Part shown: positions 17,630 through 27,467 of the stretch, piece by piece
Position numbering within the stretch: the first letter of the stretch is position 1
Layout: every line of letters starts with the position of its first letter
Assembly: GCA_016718315.1 (NCBI GenBank)
Contig: JADKDV010000008.1
Span: 124,001-188,000 of the forward strand
Reading direction: 5' to 3'
DNA from: Candidatus Obscuribacter sp.
GTDB lineage: Bacteria > Cyanobacteriota > Vampirovibrionia > Obscuribacterales > Obscuribacteraceae
Length of the DNA stretch: 64,000 nucleotides
Made by a program: the position numbers and the translations under genes
Notes under the pieces: model-generated
The model's input: only the letters and a program-made list of their open reading frames with translations
Databases searched by the model: none
Told to the model about the DNA's origin: nothing

Positions 17630-18328
17630 ATGAGCACAAGTCAAACAAAACCAGACACCATCACATTTAACTGCCGGGCAATTTTAAGCGATCTGGACGG
17701 CACTTTGATAGACAGTGAGCATTGTGTCGACTATGCCTGGCAAGTCTGGGCCGAGTCGCGCAATCTCGATGTCGAATACATCATGGCTAATGCCCACGGT
17801 CGCCGCACAGTTGATAGCGTCCGACTGCTTACACCTCACCTGGATCTGGACACAGAAGTCGCCTATCTCGAAGAACTAGAAGTAAGCTGCACCCGCGACA
17901 TGATCCCAATACCGGGCACGCGCAAACTCTTCGATTTGCTGATAGAAGCTGATCTACACAAACATCTAGCGATTGTCACATCTGGCAGTCGCAAACTGGC
18001 TACTCACAGACTGACTCACGTGGGCTTTACCATTCCACGCGTTTTTGTCACCGCCGATGATATCACACAGGGCAAACCTCACCCCGAGGGCTATATCTCA
18101 GCAGCTCGTGCTCTGGGCTTAGAGCCCAATCAATGCGTCGCTCTCGAAGACTCTCCGGCAGGTATCCATGCGGCAAAACAAGCAGGAGCCACCGTCATTG
18201 CAATTGGCTTTAAAGCTGGCGATCGCGACATAAGCGAGGCCGATTGCGTCATCCACGATCTCACCCAGATAGACGCCAGGTTTATGGATGATGGCATCAC
18301 CCTGATAGTCACACCAAACAAAAAATAG
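17630..18328 (+). CDS. HAD-superfamily sugar-phosphatase-like hydrolase
   Basis: 232 residues. HAD motif I SDLDGTLIDSE (nucleophile D21, acid D23), motif II IVTSGS, motif III K in QGKPHPEGY, motif IV ALEDSPAGIHAA. The helical cap between motifs I and II puts it with the beta-phosphoglucomutase/phosphoglycolate phosphatase subfamily, and HPEGY resembles sugar-phosphate phosphatases. Substrate cannot be read from the sequence. It is divergent from the methyltransferase gene with 57 bp between starts. Confidence 0.88.
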   Translation: MSTSQTKPDTITFNCRAILSDLDGTLIDSEHCVDYAWQVWAESRNLDVEYIMANAHGRRTVDSVRLLTPHLDLDTEVAYLEELEVSCTRDMIPIPGTRKLFDLLIEADLHKHLAIVTSGSRKLATHRLTHVGFTIPRVFVTADDITQGKPHPEGYISAARALGLEPNQCVALEDSPAGIHAAKQAGATVIAIGFKAGDRDISEADCVIHDLTQIDARFMDDGITLIVTPNKK

Positions 18329-18396
18329 CCCCCCAAAAAAAACAAACAAAACAGCCAGAACGAGCTATCCAAGCCACTTCTTGCAATTTAAAATTG

Positions 18397-19086
18397 CTAA
18401 GTCAAATAACCTAGCTCAAAGCTTTTATGCACTCTGGTCACGTCTTTGCCAAAGAGCCAATCAGTATTGACTAACTCCAGAGTATTAAAATCAAGCACAT
18501 CGATTTGCTCGTGAGCGCGTGAGCGCACATATTCGAGCAGCTGTTCAGACGTCCCCTCAGTCAGTCTCGCTAGCGTAATCCAAAAGATCTCACTGTGCAA
18601 TCCGACCAGTATGGGCAATTCTTCGACAGCAGCACCAAGCTCCTCAATCAGCTCATTGACACAAGATCCAACAAATCTGGCCAGCAAACCATGACTGTCA
18701 ATGCATCTTACAACCAGTGTGTTACCAACAATACTCAAGCCTGAGACCGGCATGGCCAAAGGCTTCATAGCAGGTGTATGCGACATGAGCAGTCTCGTCA
18801 GATGACGACTGAGTTGATCTTTGGGTTTTAAATCAGGTAGACCAAACACAGTGAGATGCAGATTTGCAGGACCATAATAAAGATGCCCCGGAAACTTTGC
18901 CTGCAAATCCTGGCAAACAGTCATAAGCTTGTCCGTTTGCTGCGGCCGCATCACTACGGTATCACAAAGACGACTGAGATCTTTAGTGCTGTAAGGTATG
19001 GGCGGCCAGGTAGCAGCCGCCTGCTCCAGCAACTTATCAAACAAATCAATTTGCGACTTTTGTATTGTGTTTGTGCTCTGCATCAT
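18397..19086 (-). CDS. Degenerate 2H phosphoesterase-like protein
   Basis: About 229 residues. The first ATG overlaps the stop of the kinase gene (TGATG), so the two are translationally coupled. The fold resembles the 2'-5' RNA ligase/cyclic phosphodiesterase (2H) family: first motif NLHLTVFG with H78 and T80, and a second at ITLARLT. In active 2H enzymes the second motif is also H-x-T-x, but here the position is W170 (FWITLARLT). One catalytic histidine therefore seems to be missing, and binding rather than catalysis is likely. Family assignment is by motif only. Confidence 0.6.
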   Translation of the reverse strand: MMQSTNTIQKSQIDLFDKLLEQAAATWPPIPYSTKDLSRLCDTVVMRPQQTDKLMTVCQDLQAKFPGHLYYGPANLHLTVFGLPDLKPKDQLSRHLTRLLMSHTPAMKPLAMPVSGLSIVGNTLVVRCIDSHGLLARFVGSCVNELIEELGAAVEELPILVGLHSEIFWITLARLTEGTSEQLLEYVRSRAHEQIDVLDFNTLELVNTDWLFGKDVTRVHKSFELGYLT

Positions 19087-20186
19087 CAATTCAACAACAT
19101 CTTTTGCAAATCATTAGCCAGCTGCTCCATCGATTGATAACGATCCTGGGGCGCCTTGTTCAATGTTTTCATAATGATAGCATCCAGCTCTGGTGAAATT
19201 TTCACCTCAGGGACACTACTATGTTGCAACTGATTCAAAGTAATCTGTTGGGTAGTTTCTTGCGCATCAATCTCATCTTTTAACGAAGCCTTATCTCTGG
19301 GCAGCTCCGATCCATCAAACAAAGCGCTGATGCGACGTGGTTCTTCGTTGACTTGCTTAAACAATATCGCCAGTGAATGAGCCCCATCAAAAGGAGTTAC
19401 ACCAGCTAGCACATGATACATCACACAACCCAGGCTATAAATATCGCTGCGATAATCTAGCGATCCAGATAAACACTGCTCTGGACTCATATAACGCGGA
19501 CTACCCAAAACCTGACCATGCTGTGTCAGTGTAATGCTCGATTCGCCTGGCGGGCGGCTCAACTTGGCTATACCAAAATCAAGCACCTTAACAAAATCGC
19601 CACCACTACTATCATCCAACAAAAATATATTGCCCGGCTTGATATCACGGTGGACTATGCCCGCGCCATGAGCGTGAGCCATTGCCCGACAGATTTGCAA
19701 AAATATTTTGAGTGCGCGCTTCTGCTCAAGACGCCCTTCTTTAGCCAGCACAGCAGCGAGACTTTTGCCATCCAAAAAATCCATAACAAAATAAGTCTGA
19801 CCGCTCTCGCTGTAGCCATGCCCCTTTAGTCCGACTAGATTGTCGTGCCAGAGACTGGCCATAGCCATCGCCTCTCGATCAAATCGTTTGCGAGCTTCTT
19901 CATCAAGCGAAATATCAAGATTGAGCATCTTGATAGCAAAGAGATCATCGGTGAGCATGTGCCGACACAAATAAACTGTGGACATGCCTCCAGTGCCGAG
20001 CCTGCGAATCACCTGATAAACACCACCAATAATCTCACCAGAAGCAAGGATAACGGGCTCGGAAGTGTTTTTGTCTGACTGAGCATGACCACCCGGACAA
20101 CTGCAAGCATCCACAAAGAGACCACAGCGGTTGCAGGTTTTCCAGAGCGTTATATCACTGACTTCACTTGGTTCCGATGGATTCAT
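19086..20186 (-). CDS. Soluble Ser/Thr protein kinase with N-terminal Cys cluster
   Basis: 366 residues. Hanks-type kinase domain: glycine loop LGTGGMSTVY, ATP-binding Lys in FAIKM, catalytic HRDIKPGNI, DFG in VLDFGIAKL, and SPRYMSPEQ activation segment, followed by a helical tail. Unlike PknB there is no membrane segment or PASTA domain, so it is cytoplasmic. The N-terminus has C18, C21, C28 and C30 (CNRCGLFVDACSC), possibly a small zinc site. It is in an operon with the degenerate 2H protein, whose start overlaps its stop, which suggests the two work together. Confidence 0.9.
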   Translation of the reverse strand: MNPSEPSEVSDITLWKTCNRCGLFVDACSCPGGHAQSDKNTSEPVILASGEIIGGVYQVIRRLGTGGMSTVYLCRHMLTDDLFAIKMLNLDISLDEEARKRFDREAMAMASLWHDNLVGLKGHGYSESGQTYFVMDFLDGKSLAAVLAKEGRLEQKRALKIFLQICRAMAHAHGAGIVHRDIKPGNIFLLDDSSGGDFVKVLDFGIAKLSRPPGESSITLTQHGQVLGSPRYMSPEQCLSGSLDYRSDIYSLGCVMYHVLAGVTPFDGAHSLAILFKQVNEEPRRISALFDGSELPRDKASLKDEIDAQETTQQITLNQLQHSSVPEVKISPELDAIIMKTLNKAPQDRYQSMEQLANDLQKMLLN

Positions 20187-20371
20187 GGGCTGCTTAATGC
20201 TTGCCGCTTTCGTTTGATGGACTGGTCAAAGAAGTCTATCTCAAGTTGCCAATAATAGAAAGACTGTTTTTTATTCCACAAGGATGAAAAGCTTGTTGTC
20301 ACTAAGTTACGATATTGGCGAGCGAAGCCCGCTCCGCTGCCTCAATTACACGATTTAACTGGAGATTGATA

Positions 20372-21004
20372 GTGAGCCCCGCCAAAAAGCCAACCAGCAA
20401 AGTCACTCCAATCAAACGCAAAGCAGAACAAAGCAGTTATTACCAGGTCAAAGTCATGCTTGAAAGCTGCCCTTTGCCAGTATGGAGAAGACTGGTTATG
20501 CGCTCTGATGCGCCCCTGTCTCTTGTCCACGAAATTTTGCAGGTAGTAGTGGGTTGGGGCAACAATCACACCCATCTTTTTATCACCAGTAAAACTCAGT
20601 ACGGTGCCCCCAATCCAGACATGCCAAAAGTCCAGGACCATCATCATATAAGACTATCTGAAGTGATGAAAAAAATTGGCGACGCTATGGTCTACGACTA
20701 TGACTTAAGTGAGACCTGGCACCACAATATTGTCCTTGAAGAAATTATTCCAACAAATGACACCTCTATGCTCGCTCGCTGCCTTATGGGCAAACGCGCA
20801 TGCCCACCCGAGGATGTCGGCGGACCAATTGGTTATGCCAGATTTTTAGAGGCAATAGAAGATCCGCTACACGAAGATCATCAAGACGATCTCGACTGGA
20901 TCGAATGCGACTTCGATCCCGATGCATTTGACGCCAGACTGGCTAATATGCGCCTGGAACTAATGGAAGACCAGATTAGAGAAGGCGAAATCGTTTCAGT
21001 TTAA
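20372..21004 (+). CDS. Plasmid pRiA4b ORF-3-like protein
   Basis: 210 residues from a GTG at 20372, chosen because GGAG lies 7 nt upstream; the frame is open further but lacks a ribosome site. The core matches the pRiA4b ORF-3-like (IS1096 TnpR-like) family: YQVKVMLESCPLPVWRRL, then the conserved W-NNHTHLF segment, YDYDLSETWHHNIVLEEI, and CPPEDVGGPIGYARFLEAI. The family is widespread, often near mobile elements or as single genes, and its biochemical role is not established. No mobile element is visible here. Confidence 0.85.
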   Translation: MSPAKKPTSKVTPIKRKAEQSSYYQVKVMLESCPLPVWRRLVMRSDAPLSLVHEILQVVVGWGNNHTHLFITSKTQYGAPNPDMPKVQDHHHIRLSEVMKKIGDAMVYDYDLSETWHHNIVLEEIIPTNDTSMLARCLMGKRACPPEDVGGPIGYARFLEAIEDPLHEDHQDDLDWIECDFDPDAFDARLANMRLELMEDQIREGEIVSV

Positions 21005-21049
21005 ATCTCAAATAAAAAAGCTGATCTGGTTTAAAGACTTAGCGTCCGT

Positions 21050-22159
21050 CTATGATTTGGATTGGGACTGGGACTGGGACTGGGACTGCCGCTGCTGACG
21101 CTGCAATTCTAGCCAATGTTGAAACATATTCGACCAGCCAACGTGATCTGGGGCATAAGATGTTGCTTTGCCCAATTTACTTACGGCTTCTTCCAGATTG
21201 TTATTGCGCTTATAAATCAAAGCCAGGTTGTACCAGGCTTCAGGCTGCTTGGGACTTTCTTCAATCAACTTATTCAAGACCGCAATAGCTTCTTCGTCTC
21301 TTCCAGCACGCTGATAGAGGGTACCCAATCCAATCGCTGCGCGATGAGCTTCAAAGGTCCCCGGCTTAGCCTCCATAACACTCTTAAAGGTGGCTTCAGC
21401 CAGCTTTACTTGAAACCGGCGCATCTGGATGTAACCACGATTGCAGAGATAGGCATAATACTCATCATCTGTTTTAGGATGATTAGTCAGGTAATACTCA
21501 TTGAGAGAATCAGCCATAGTCAAATTGAAGGGCTCATTGGGATTGGAGCGCAATCTCTCTACCTGCTCGGCGAATTGCGGCTCAGCAATGCGGTGCAAAA
21601 TATTGACGATACCTGACCAGGCTTCGCCAAAGTCACTCTTGAGACTGAGAGCACTGACGTAAAGCAAACGCGATTCTTTATCGCGGGCCAGTTGCTGGTC
21701 CATAAAAGCCAATGATGCCATTGTATAAATGTCGTTGCAATCAAGCTCCAGAGCCTTTCTAAAGGCTTGTGCCGATTGCTTGAAATGATCGAGGCGCTGC
21801 TCATTATGAGCTATCGCATGCCAGTAAAATTTGTCGCCGGGCACCATCTCAGCGCATTTAGTAAAAGCTTTGACTGCGTAATCGTACTTGCCTTGCTTTT
21901 CGTATTCAGTGCCAATATTTGACCAGGCACTGACGTCGTTTTTAGCATCAGCTGAAGGCTCTTTCATGGGATCTGTGTTGCGAGGTTCTAGACCCAGATC
22001 ACGCAGATCAAACTCCAGTTTTTCACTAACGCCTGGCTTTGCCTTGCCCAGATAAGTACAACCTCCAAGCGTACCACTGGCACCTATAAGAGTCAGAGTT
22101 ATTACACTGGCACTGAGGTAACGAGCGAGCCTGGAGGTTGTATAAGTAGACAAAGCCAT
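21050..22159 (-). CDS. TPR lipoprotein
   Basis: 369 residues. The N-terminal signal ends in a lipobox (TLGGC, Cys about residue 34), so a lipid-anchored protein is expected. The mature part has several tetratricopeptide repeats (for example AWSNIGTEYEKQGKYDYAVKAF and AWYNLALIYKRNNNLEEAVSKL), giving a scaffold for protein contacts. The C-terminus is a QSQSQSQSQS tail encoded by a GGGACT hexanucleotide repeat. It follows clpC on the same strand but a terminator lies between them. Confidence 0.85.
   Translation of the reverse strand: MALSTYTTSRLARYLSASVITLTLIGASGTLGGCTYLGKAKPGVSEKLEFDLRDLGLEPRNTDPMKEPSADAKNDVSAWSNIGTEYEKQGKYDYAVKAFTKCAEMVPGDKFYWHAIAHNEQRLDHFKQSAQAFRKALELDCNDIYTMASLAFMDQQLARDKESRLLYVSALSLKSDFGEAWSGIVNILHRIAEPQFAEQVERLRSNPNEPFNLTMADSLNEYYLTNHPKTDDEYYAYLCNRGYIQMRRFQVKLAEATFKSVMEAKPGTFEAHRAAIGLGTLYQRAGRDEEAIAVLNKLIEESPKQPEAWYNLALIYKRNNNLEEAVSKLGKATSYAPDHVGWSNMFQHWLELQRQQRQSQSQSQSQSKS
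21064..21087. repeat. GGGACT hexanucleotide microsatellite (4 exact units)
   Basis: Four exact GGGACT units, preceded by a degenerate copy. On the minus strand they encode the Gln-Ser tail of the TPR lipoprotein. Unit-number changes would alter tail length without shifting the frame. Confidence 0.8.
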
Positions 22160-22161
22160 CC

Positions 22162-22196
22162 TCGATTAATAAAAGGGCTGCCAGTTACGGCAGCCC
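22162..22196 (-). terminator. Intrinsic terminator of clpC
   Basis: On the minus strand GGGCTGCC (22196-22189) pairs with GGCAGCCC (22182-22175), 6-nt loop, followed by TTTTATTAAT, just after the clpC stop. Confidence 0.85.
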
Positions 22197-22203
22197 AGTA
22201 CTA

Positions 22204-24810
22204 TTAGCTGCGAGATGTAGTTTCTTCGCCGCTTTCTTTTTCCTGAACTTTTTCAGACTTGTCACCTTTAGCAGGTTTTTCAGTCTTCTCGGCTTTTTCA
22301 GCCTTTTCAGGTTGTTTTTCTTCTTTGTCAGCTTTGGCAGCTTTAACGACTTTTTTAGCGAGCTTTTTAAACTTGACGGTTTCGCCTTCAAGTTCAGTCT
22401 CGATTACATCGCCTTCTTTAAAGTTGCCTTGCAAGACTGCTTCCGCAAGCGCGTCTTCCAGCATGCGCTGGATGGCGCGGCGCAATGGTCTGGCACCATA
22501 TGTGGGGTTATAACCCTCTTTGGCGATCAGATCTTTGCACTCGGTTGTAACAACGAGTTCCATACCTTGAGCTTCGATACGCTTTTGCAGATCGGCAGAC
22601 ATGATGTCGACGATGTAGCGGATTTCTTCTCTGGTCAACTGTTGGAAGACGATGATTTCGTCGATACGGTTGAGGAACTCAGGTCTGAAGGTCTTCTTCA
22701 TGGAATCCATGACGAGGTCCTTGATCTTCTTATAGCGATCTGAATGCTCAGCGACTTCGGTTTGGACCTGGAAGCCGAGTGACAGAGCGGTCTTATCGAT
22801 AAACTGAGCACCAACGTTACTGGTCATGATAATGATGGTGTTTTTGAAGTCTACGGTGCGACCCTTACTATCAGACAATCTACCGTCATCTAGGATTTGC
22901 AGAAGCACGTTAAATACATCAGGGTGAGCTTTTTCGATTTCGTCGAAGAGCACTACTGAGTATGGTTTACGACGTACTTGCTCGGTCAGTTGACCGCCTT
23001 CCTGGTAGCCGACATATCCGGGAGGAGAACCAATCAACTTACTTGTTGTGTGGTGTTCCATAAATTCGGACATGTCGATACGGATTAAGTTATCTTCGGA
23101 GCCAAAGAAATAACCAGCAAGCGCTTTAGCAAGCTCAGTTTTACCTACACCAGTAGGACCGGAGAAGATAAAGCTGCCGATTGGTCTGTCTGGATTTTTA
23201 AGGCCGACGCGAGCACGACGAATAGCTTTGCAAACTGCTTCGACTGCGTCGTTTTGACCGATGACGCGCTGGTGCAGCACATCGGACATATGGAGCAATC
23301 TTTCAGATTCGCCTTCAGTCAGCTTGAGTAGCGGAATACCGGTCCAGGCGCTGACTACGTGGGCAACTTCTTCGCCGGTAACAATCGGCTTTTCAGTCTC
23401 TTGCTTGGCTTTCCAGGCAGTTTGGATTTCTCTGATTTTTTCAGAGAGCTTGGTTTCTTGCTCACGCAATGAGGCAGCCTTTTCAAACTCCTGATTGCGG
23501 ATAGCCATTTCTTTGTCACGACGCACTTTGCGCAGTTCTTTTTCGATTTCTTTGCCTTCTGGCGGCAGGCTCGATGCTCTCAAGCGTACACGGCTAGAGG
23601 CTTCGTCCACGATATCGATAGCTTTGTCTGGCAAAAATCTATCAGAGATGTATCTATCTGAGAGTTTGCTGGCGTGCTCGATTGCTTCGTCAGAGATTAT
23701 TAGTCTGTGGTGTTCTTCGTACTTAGGACGCAGACCACGCAAGATCTCGATGGTCTCATCGACCGACGGAGGATCTACGATAACAGGCTGGAATCTCCGC
23801 TCGAGAGCAGCGTCGCGCTCGATGTGCTTACGATACTCATCCATTGTGGTAGCGCCGATGCATTGTAGCTCGCCGCGTGCCAGAGCTGGCTTGAGGATGT
23901 TGGCAGCGTCAATTGCGCCCTCGGCGGCACCAGCACCAATCAAGGTGTGGAGTTCGTCGATGACCAGCATGACATTACCGGCACCACGGATTTCGTCCAT
24001 GATCTTCTTGAGACGCTCTTCAAATTCGCCGCGGTACTTGGTACCAGCTACCAGCAAACCGATGTCGAGCATAACAATCTTTTTGTCGAGGAGGATTTCT
24101 GGTACATCGGCATTGGAGATGCGGATTGCCAGACCCTCAGCGATGGCGGTCTTACCTACACCAGGCTCACCGATGAGCACAGGGTTGTTTTTGGTACGAC
24201 GACCGAGGATTTGGATAACACGCTCGATTTCTTTGTCGCGACCGACAACTGGATCGAGGCGGTTTTCTTGGGCAGCTTGAGTCATATTGACGCCAAACTC
24301 ATCAAGAGTAGGAGTCTTGCTACGTCCAGTGGATGTAGTCGAGCTAGATGAGCCGCCACCGGCAGTGGCAGCGCCACTCTCGCCCAGGAGGCGGATGACA
24401 TGGCTGCGTACTTTGGTCAAGTCTACGCCCAGGTTTTCGAGGACGCGAGCTGCGACCCCTTCACCTTCGCGGATGAGACCAAGCAACAGGTGCTCTGTAC
24501 CAATATAGTTGTGACCCAGTTGTCTGGCTTCGTCCCAGGACAACTCAAGCACTCTTTTGGCACGTGGTGTAAACGGTATCTCAACGGCTACAAATCCAGA
24601 GCCGCGTCCGATGATTTTTTCAACTTCCTGACGAGCGTCTTTAAGGTTGACACCCATCGATTTGAGGGTCTTGGCAGCGATTCCTGTACCTTCGCCGATT
24701 AGGCCAAGAAGGATTTGCTCCGTGCCCACAAAATTGTGACCAAGCCTGCGCGCTTCTTCTTGCGCGAGCATGATGACCTTGATCGCTTTTTCCGTGAACC
24801 TTTCAAACAT
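22204..24810 (-). CDS. clpC: ATP-dependent Clp protease ATPase subunit ClpC
   Basis: 868 residues from the ATG at 24810, the family's conserved MFERFTEKA start. Two N-terminal Clp repeats, AAA+ module 1 with Walker A GEPGVGKTA, a middle domain with UVR motif, AAA+ module 2 with Walker A GPTGVGKTE, and the ClpB_D2-small domain. It unfolds proteins for ClpP. The N-terminal 200 residues are very similar to cyanobacterial ClpC as I remember them. Unusual: a roughly 50-residue Lys/Glu-rich tail (repeats like EKAEKTEKPAK) after the last domain. Confidence 0.96.
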   Translation of the reverse strand: MFERFTEKAIKVIMLAQEEARRLGHNFVGTEQILLGLIGEGTGIAAKTLKSMGVNLKDARQEVEKIIGRGSGFVAVEIPFTPRAKRVLELSWDEARQLGHNYIGTEHLLLGLIREGEGVAARVLENLGVDLTKVRSHVIRLLGESGAATAGGGSSSSTTSTGRSKTPTLDEFGVNMTQAAQENRLDPVVGRDKEIERVIQILGRRTKNNPVLIGEPGVGKTAIAEGLAIRISNADVPEILLDKKIVMLDIGLLVAGTKYRGEFEERLKKIMDEIRGAGNVMLVIDELHTLIGAGAAEGAIDAANILKPALARGELQCIGATTMDEYRKHIERDAALERRFQPVIVDPPSVDETIEILRGLRPKYEEHHRLIISDEAIEHASKLSDRYISDRFLPDKAIDIVDEASSRVRLRASSLPPEGKEIEKELRKVRRDKEMAIRNQEFEKAASLREQETKLSEKIREIQTAWKAKQETEKPIVTGEEVAHVVSAWTGIPLLKLTEGESERLLHMSDVLHQRVIGQNDAVEAVCKAIRRARVGLKNPDRPIGSFIFSGPTGVGKTELAKALAGYFFGSEDNLIRIDMSEFMEHHTTSKLIGSPPGYVGYQEGGQLTEQVRRKPYSVVLFDEIEKAHPDVFNVLLQILDDGRLSDSKGRTVDFKNTIIIMTSNVGAQFIDKTALSLGFQVQTEVAEHSDRYKKIKDLVMDSMKKTFRPEFLNRIDEIIVFQQLTREEIRYIVDIMSADLQKRIEAQGMELVVTTECKDLIAKEGYNPTYGARPLRRAIQRMLEDALAEAVLQGNFKEGDVIETELEGETVKFKKLAKKVVKAAKADKEEKQPEKAEKAEKTEKPAKGDKSEKVQEKESGEETTSRS

Positions 24811-24996
24811 GGCGGTACAAACCCCCCTTACCTTAAACAGAATCTCCAGATAACCACATAAGTGGGGTTGTGATGTTGGCATCCACTCCCAAATTTGTGG
24901 TTACATTCTAACACCATGCAATCCCGCTTTTTTTGGCAATGCAAGCTGATTTCAGCGTGTGAGCTGAAGAATTCATGAAGATCGCTGATTTTTAGG

Positions 24997-27342
24997 TCAG
25001 GCGTGGGTTTCTTGACCCGTTATAGGTTGAGCAAAATCGCACTCTTTAGCAGAGCAAGCAACCTGATCGCCACGTTTTAGCGTTTTGTAGATCAACATGC
25101 TGTTGCATTTGGGGCAAAAACTGGAGCCATTTGGTCCGCCACCGGTAACCGGTGGATACCAGTAAGCCGTTGTACAGCCGTTGGCTGAGTAATGGCTGCA
25201 TCCAAAGAATATCTTGCCGCGTCTCGATTTCTTCTCGACTATCTGCCCGCCGCAGCCCTCTCTGGGGCAATCAACGCCAGTGGTCTTGAGAATTGGTCTT
25301 TGCTCTTTGCACTCCTCGGAGGAGCAGATCAAATAGTCACCATAGCGACCATAGTGGATAAGCATTGGTGACGCACAGGTTTTGCATAGCTCATCGGATG
25401 GTCTGTCTTCTGGGACAGGTTCACCATCTTTGGTGAGGGCAATCTTGGTTTTGCATTCGGGATAACCGACACAACCCAAAAACTGACCAAATCTGGATGA
25501 GCGGATAGCCATAGCCTGACCGCACTCTGGACAGAGCTTATCGGAGAGGATAAGCACCTTGTTCATGTTCTCTTCGGCTTCTTTCAAAGTCTTTTTGAAA
25601 GGATCATAAAAGACCTTGAGCATGCCGCGCCAATCGACTTTATCTTCTTCAATTTGGTCCAGCTTGGCTTCCATTTCTGCCGTAAAGCCGACATCCACGA
25701 TATTGCCAAAGTGCTCGACCAGGAGCGCGTTTACAGCTTGACCCAGCTTGGTGGGACAAAGTGATTTTTGTTGACGCTCTACATATTTACGATCGACTAC
25801 AGTGCTCACAGTGGCAGCAAATGTAGACGGTCTGCCGATGCCAAGCTCTTCCAGAGTCTTGATCATGCTGGCTTCTGTGAAGCGCGGCGGTGGTTGTGTG
25901 AAGTGCTGAGTGGGCAGAATGTCTTTCAGCTTGAGCTCTTCACCCTTCTTAAGATCTGGCAAATTGCCTGATTCATCGTCTTCTTCAGCTTCGTTAGCAG
26001 GAGTGTCACTGGCAGCGTCAGTGATTGTGTCCTTGGTCAATCTGTCATATACGATTGTAAAACCAGGGAATTTCTTCTCAGAAGCAGATGCTCTAAAGAG
26101 AGCCTCTCCAGCGGCGATTTCTACTGAACGAGTGAGGATTTCGGCACTGGCCATCTGGCTTGCCATAAATCTTTCCCAGATTAGTTTGTAGACTTTGTAC
26201 TCGTCTGGCTTGAGCACAGGGCGCAAAGACTCAGGTGTACGCTCGGGATAAGCAGGACGGATAGCTTCGTGGGCATCCTGTACTGATTTGCCTTTGCGCG
26301 CATACTGGCGCGGTTTATCTGGATAGTATTGCTTGCCATAACGGCTGACAATAAACTTCTTCGCCTCATCCTGCGCCTGTTGAGCGACACGGGTGGAGTC
26401 TGTTCTCATGTATGTGATGAGACCAGTAGGACCTTCCGCACCAAGCTCAATACCTTCATACAGTTTTTGAGCCACTTGCATGGTTTTTTTAACTGGGAAG
26501 TTGAGGAAGGTTGCTGCTTCACGCTGCAAAGTGGAAGTGATAAAAGGAGCCTGGGGTGAGCGTTGACTGGTTTTTTCAGTAACAGTCGCTACCTTGAACT
26601 CTTCTTTGTTGGACTTTTTGACAATCTCATCAGCCAGCTTTTTGCTGTCGATGACCATTGATTGCGCTGTACCTTTTTCGGAGGCAGCAATTACACGCTT
26701 GCCTTTCCATTTAGAGAGAGGTGCGGTAAAAAAGGCTTTGGAACGCGCTCTTCCGAGTTCGGCTTTAATCTGCCAGTACTCTTGCGGCTCAAATCCCTCT
26801 ACTTCTTGCTCACGCTCACAAATCAAGCGCACTGCTACTGATTGCACACGACCAGCGGAACGGCCATTGACCTTGCGCCAGAGCAAAGGACTGATTTTGT
26901 ATCCCACCAGACGATCTAGCAAACGTCTTGCTTGCTGAGCATCTACCAGCTTTTTATCAATCCGTCTTGGAGACTTGATAGCAGCCAGTACTGCGTCTTT
27001 GGTGATTTCGTTAAACTCGATACGCTGTACTTTCTTTTCAGAGAGTCCAAGTATTTCTGCCAGGTGCCAGGCAATGGCTTCACCCTCACGGTCAGGGTCG
27101 GGCGCCAGATAGACTCTATCCACATTGGCGGCGGCTTCTTTGAGCTCTTCCACCATGGGCTCTTTTTCCTTGAGGATTTCGTACTGCGGTTCGAAATTCT
27201 TGCGGACGTTGACTCCCAACTTATTCTTCGGCAAATCGCGTACGTGACCGGCTGAGGCTTTTACTTGATAATCCTTGCCGAGGATTTTGCTGATTGTTTT
27301 GGCTTTGGAAGGGGATTCTACGATTACTAGTGATTTGGGCAT
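24997..27342 (-). CDS. topA: DNA topoisomerase I
   Basis: 781 residues. TOPRIM domain at the N-terminus (VIVESPSKAKTI, and DPDRE with D82, D84 and E86), then the central topoisomerase IA core with catalytic Y311 in LITYMRTDS. Several C-terminal four-cysteine zinc-finger modules follow (for example CPECGQAMAIRSSRFGQFLGC). It relaxes negatively supercoiled DNA. An acidic insert (NEAEEDDESGNLPD) sits in the core around residues 445-460. Transcribed in the same direction as tsaE and clpC. Confidence 0.96.
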   Translation of the reverse strand: MPKSLVIVESPSKAKTISKILGKDYQVKASAGHVRDLPKNKLGVNVRKNFEPQYEILKEKEPMVEELKEAAANVDRVYLAPDPDREGEAIAWHLAEILGLSEKKVQRIEFNEITKDAVLAAIKSPRRIDKKLVDAQQARRLLDRLVGYKISPLLWRKVNGRSAGRVQSVAVRLICEREQEVEGFEPQEYWQIKAELGRARSKAFFTAPLSKWKGKRVIAASEKGTAQSMVIDSKKLADEIVKKSNKEEFKVATVTEKTSQRSPQAPFITSTLQREAATFLNFPVKKTMQVAQKLYEGIELGAEGPTGLITYMRTDSTRVAQQAQDEAKKFIVSRYGKQYYPDKPRQYARKGKSVQDAHEAIRPAYPERTPESLRPVLKPDEYKVYKLIWERFMASQMASAEILTRSVEIAAGEALFRASASEKKFPGFTIVYDRLTKDTITDAASDTPANEAEEDDESGNLPDLKKGEELKLKDILPTQHFTQPPPRFTEASMIKTLEELGIGRPSTFAATVSTVVDRKYVERQQKSLCPTKLGQAVNALLVEHFGNIVDVGFTAEMEAKLDQIEEDKVDWRGMLKVFYDPFKKTLKEAEENMNKVLILSDKLCPECGQAMAIRSSRFGQFLGCVGYPECKTKIALTKDGEPVPEDRPSDELCKTCASPMLIHYGRYGDYLICSSEECKEQRPILKTTGVDCPREGCGGQIVEKKSRRGKIFFGCSHYSANGCTTAYWYPPVTGGGPNGSSFCPKCNSMLIYKTLKRGDQVACSAKECDFAQPITGQETHA

Positions 27343-27467
27343 TTCTTTTATTGATTGCTGAATTGGCTGTAGTAGACGGTTGCAACGATACCGTTATCTG
27401 ACAGATAGCCTGTCAAGATACGCTCTTGAGGGTCGAGTATATCACGGTAAGAAATACCAACCCAAGC

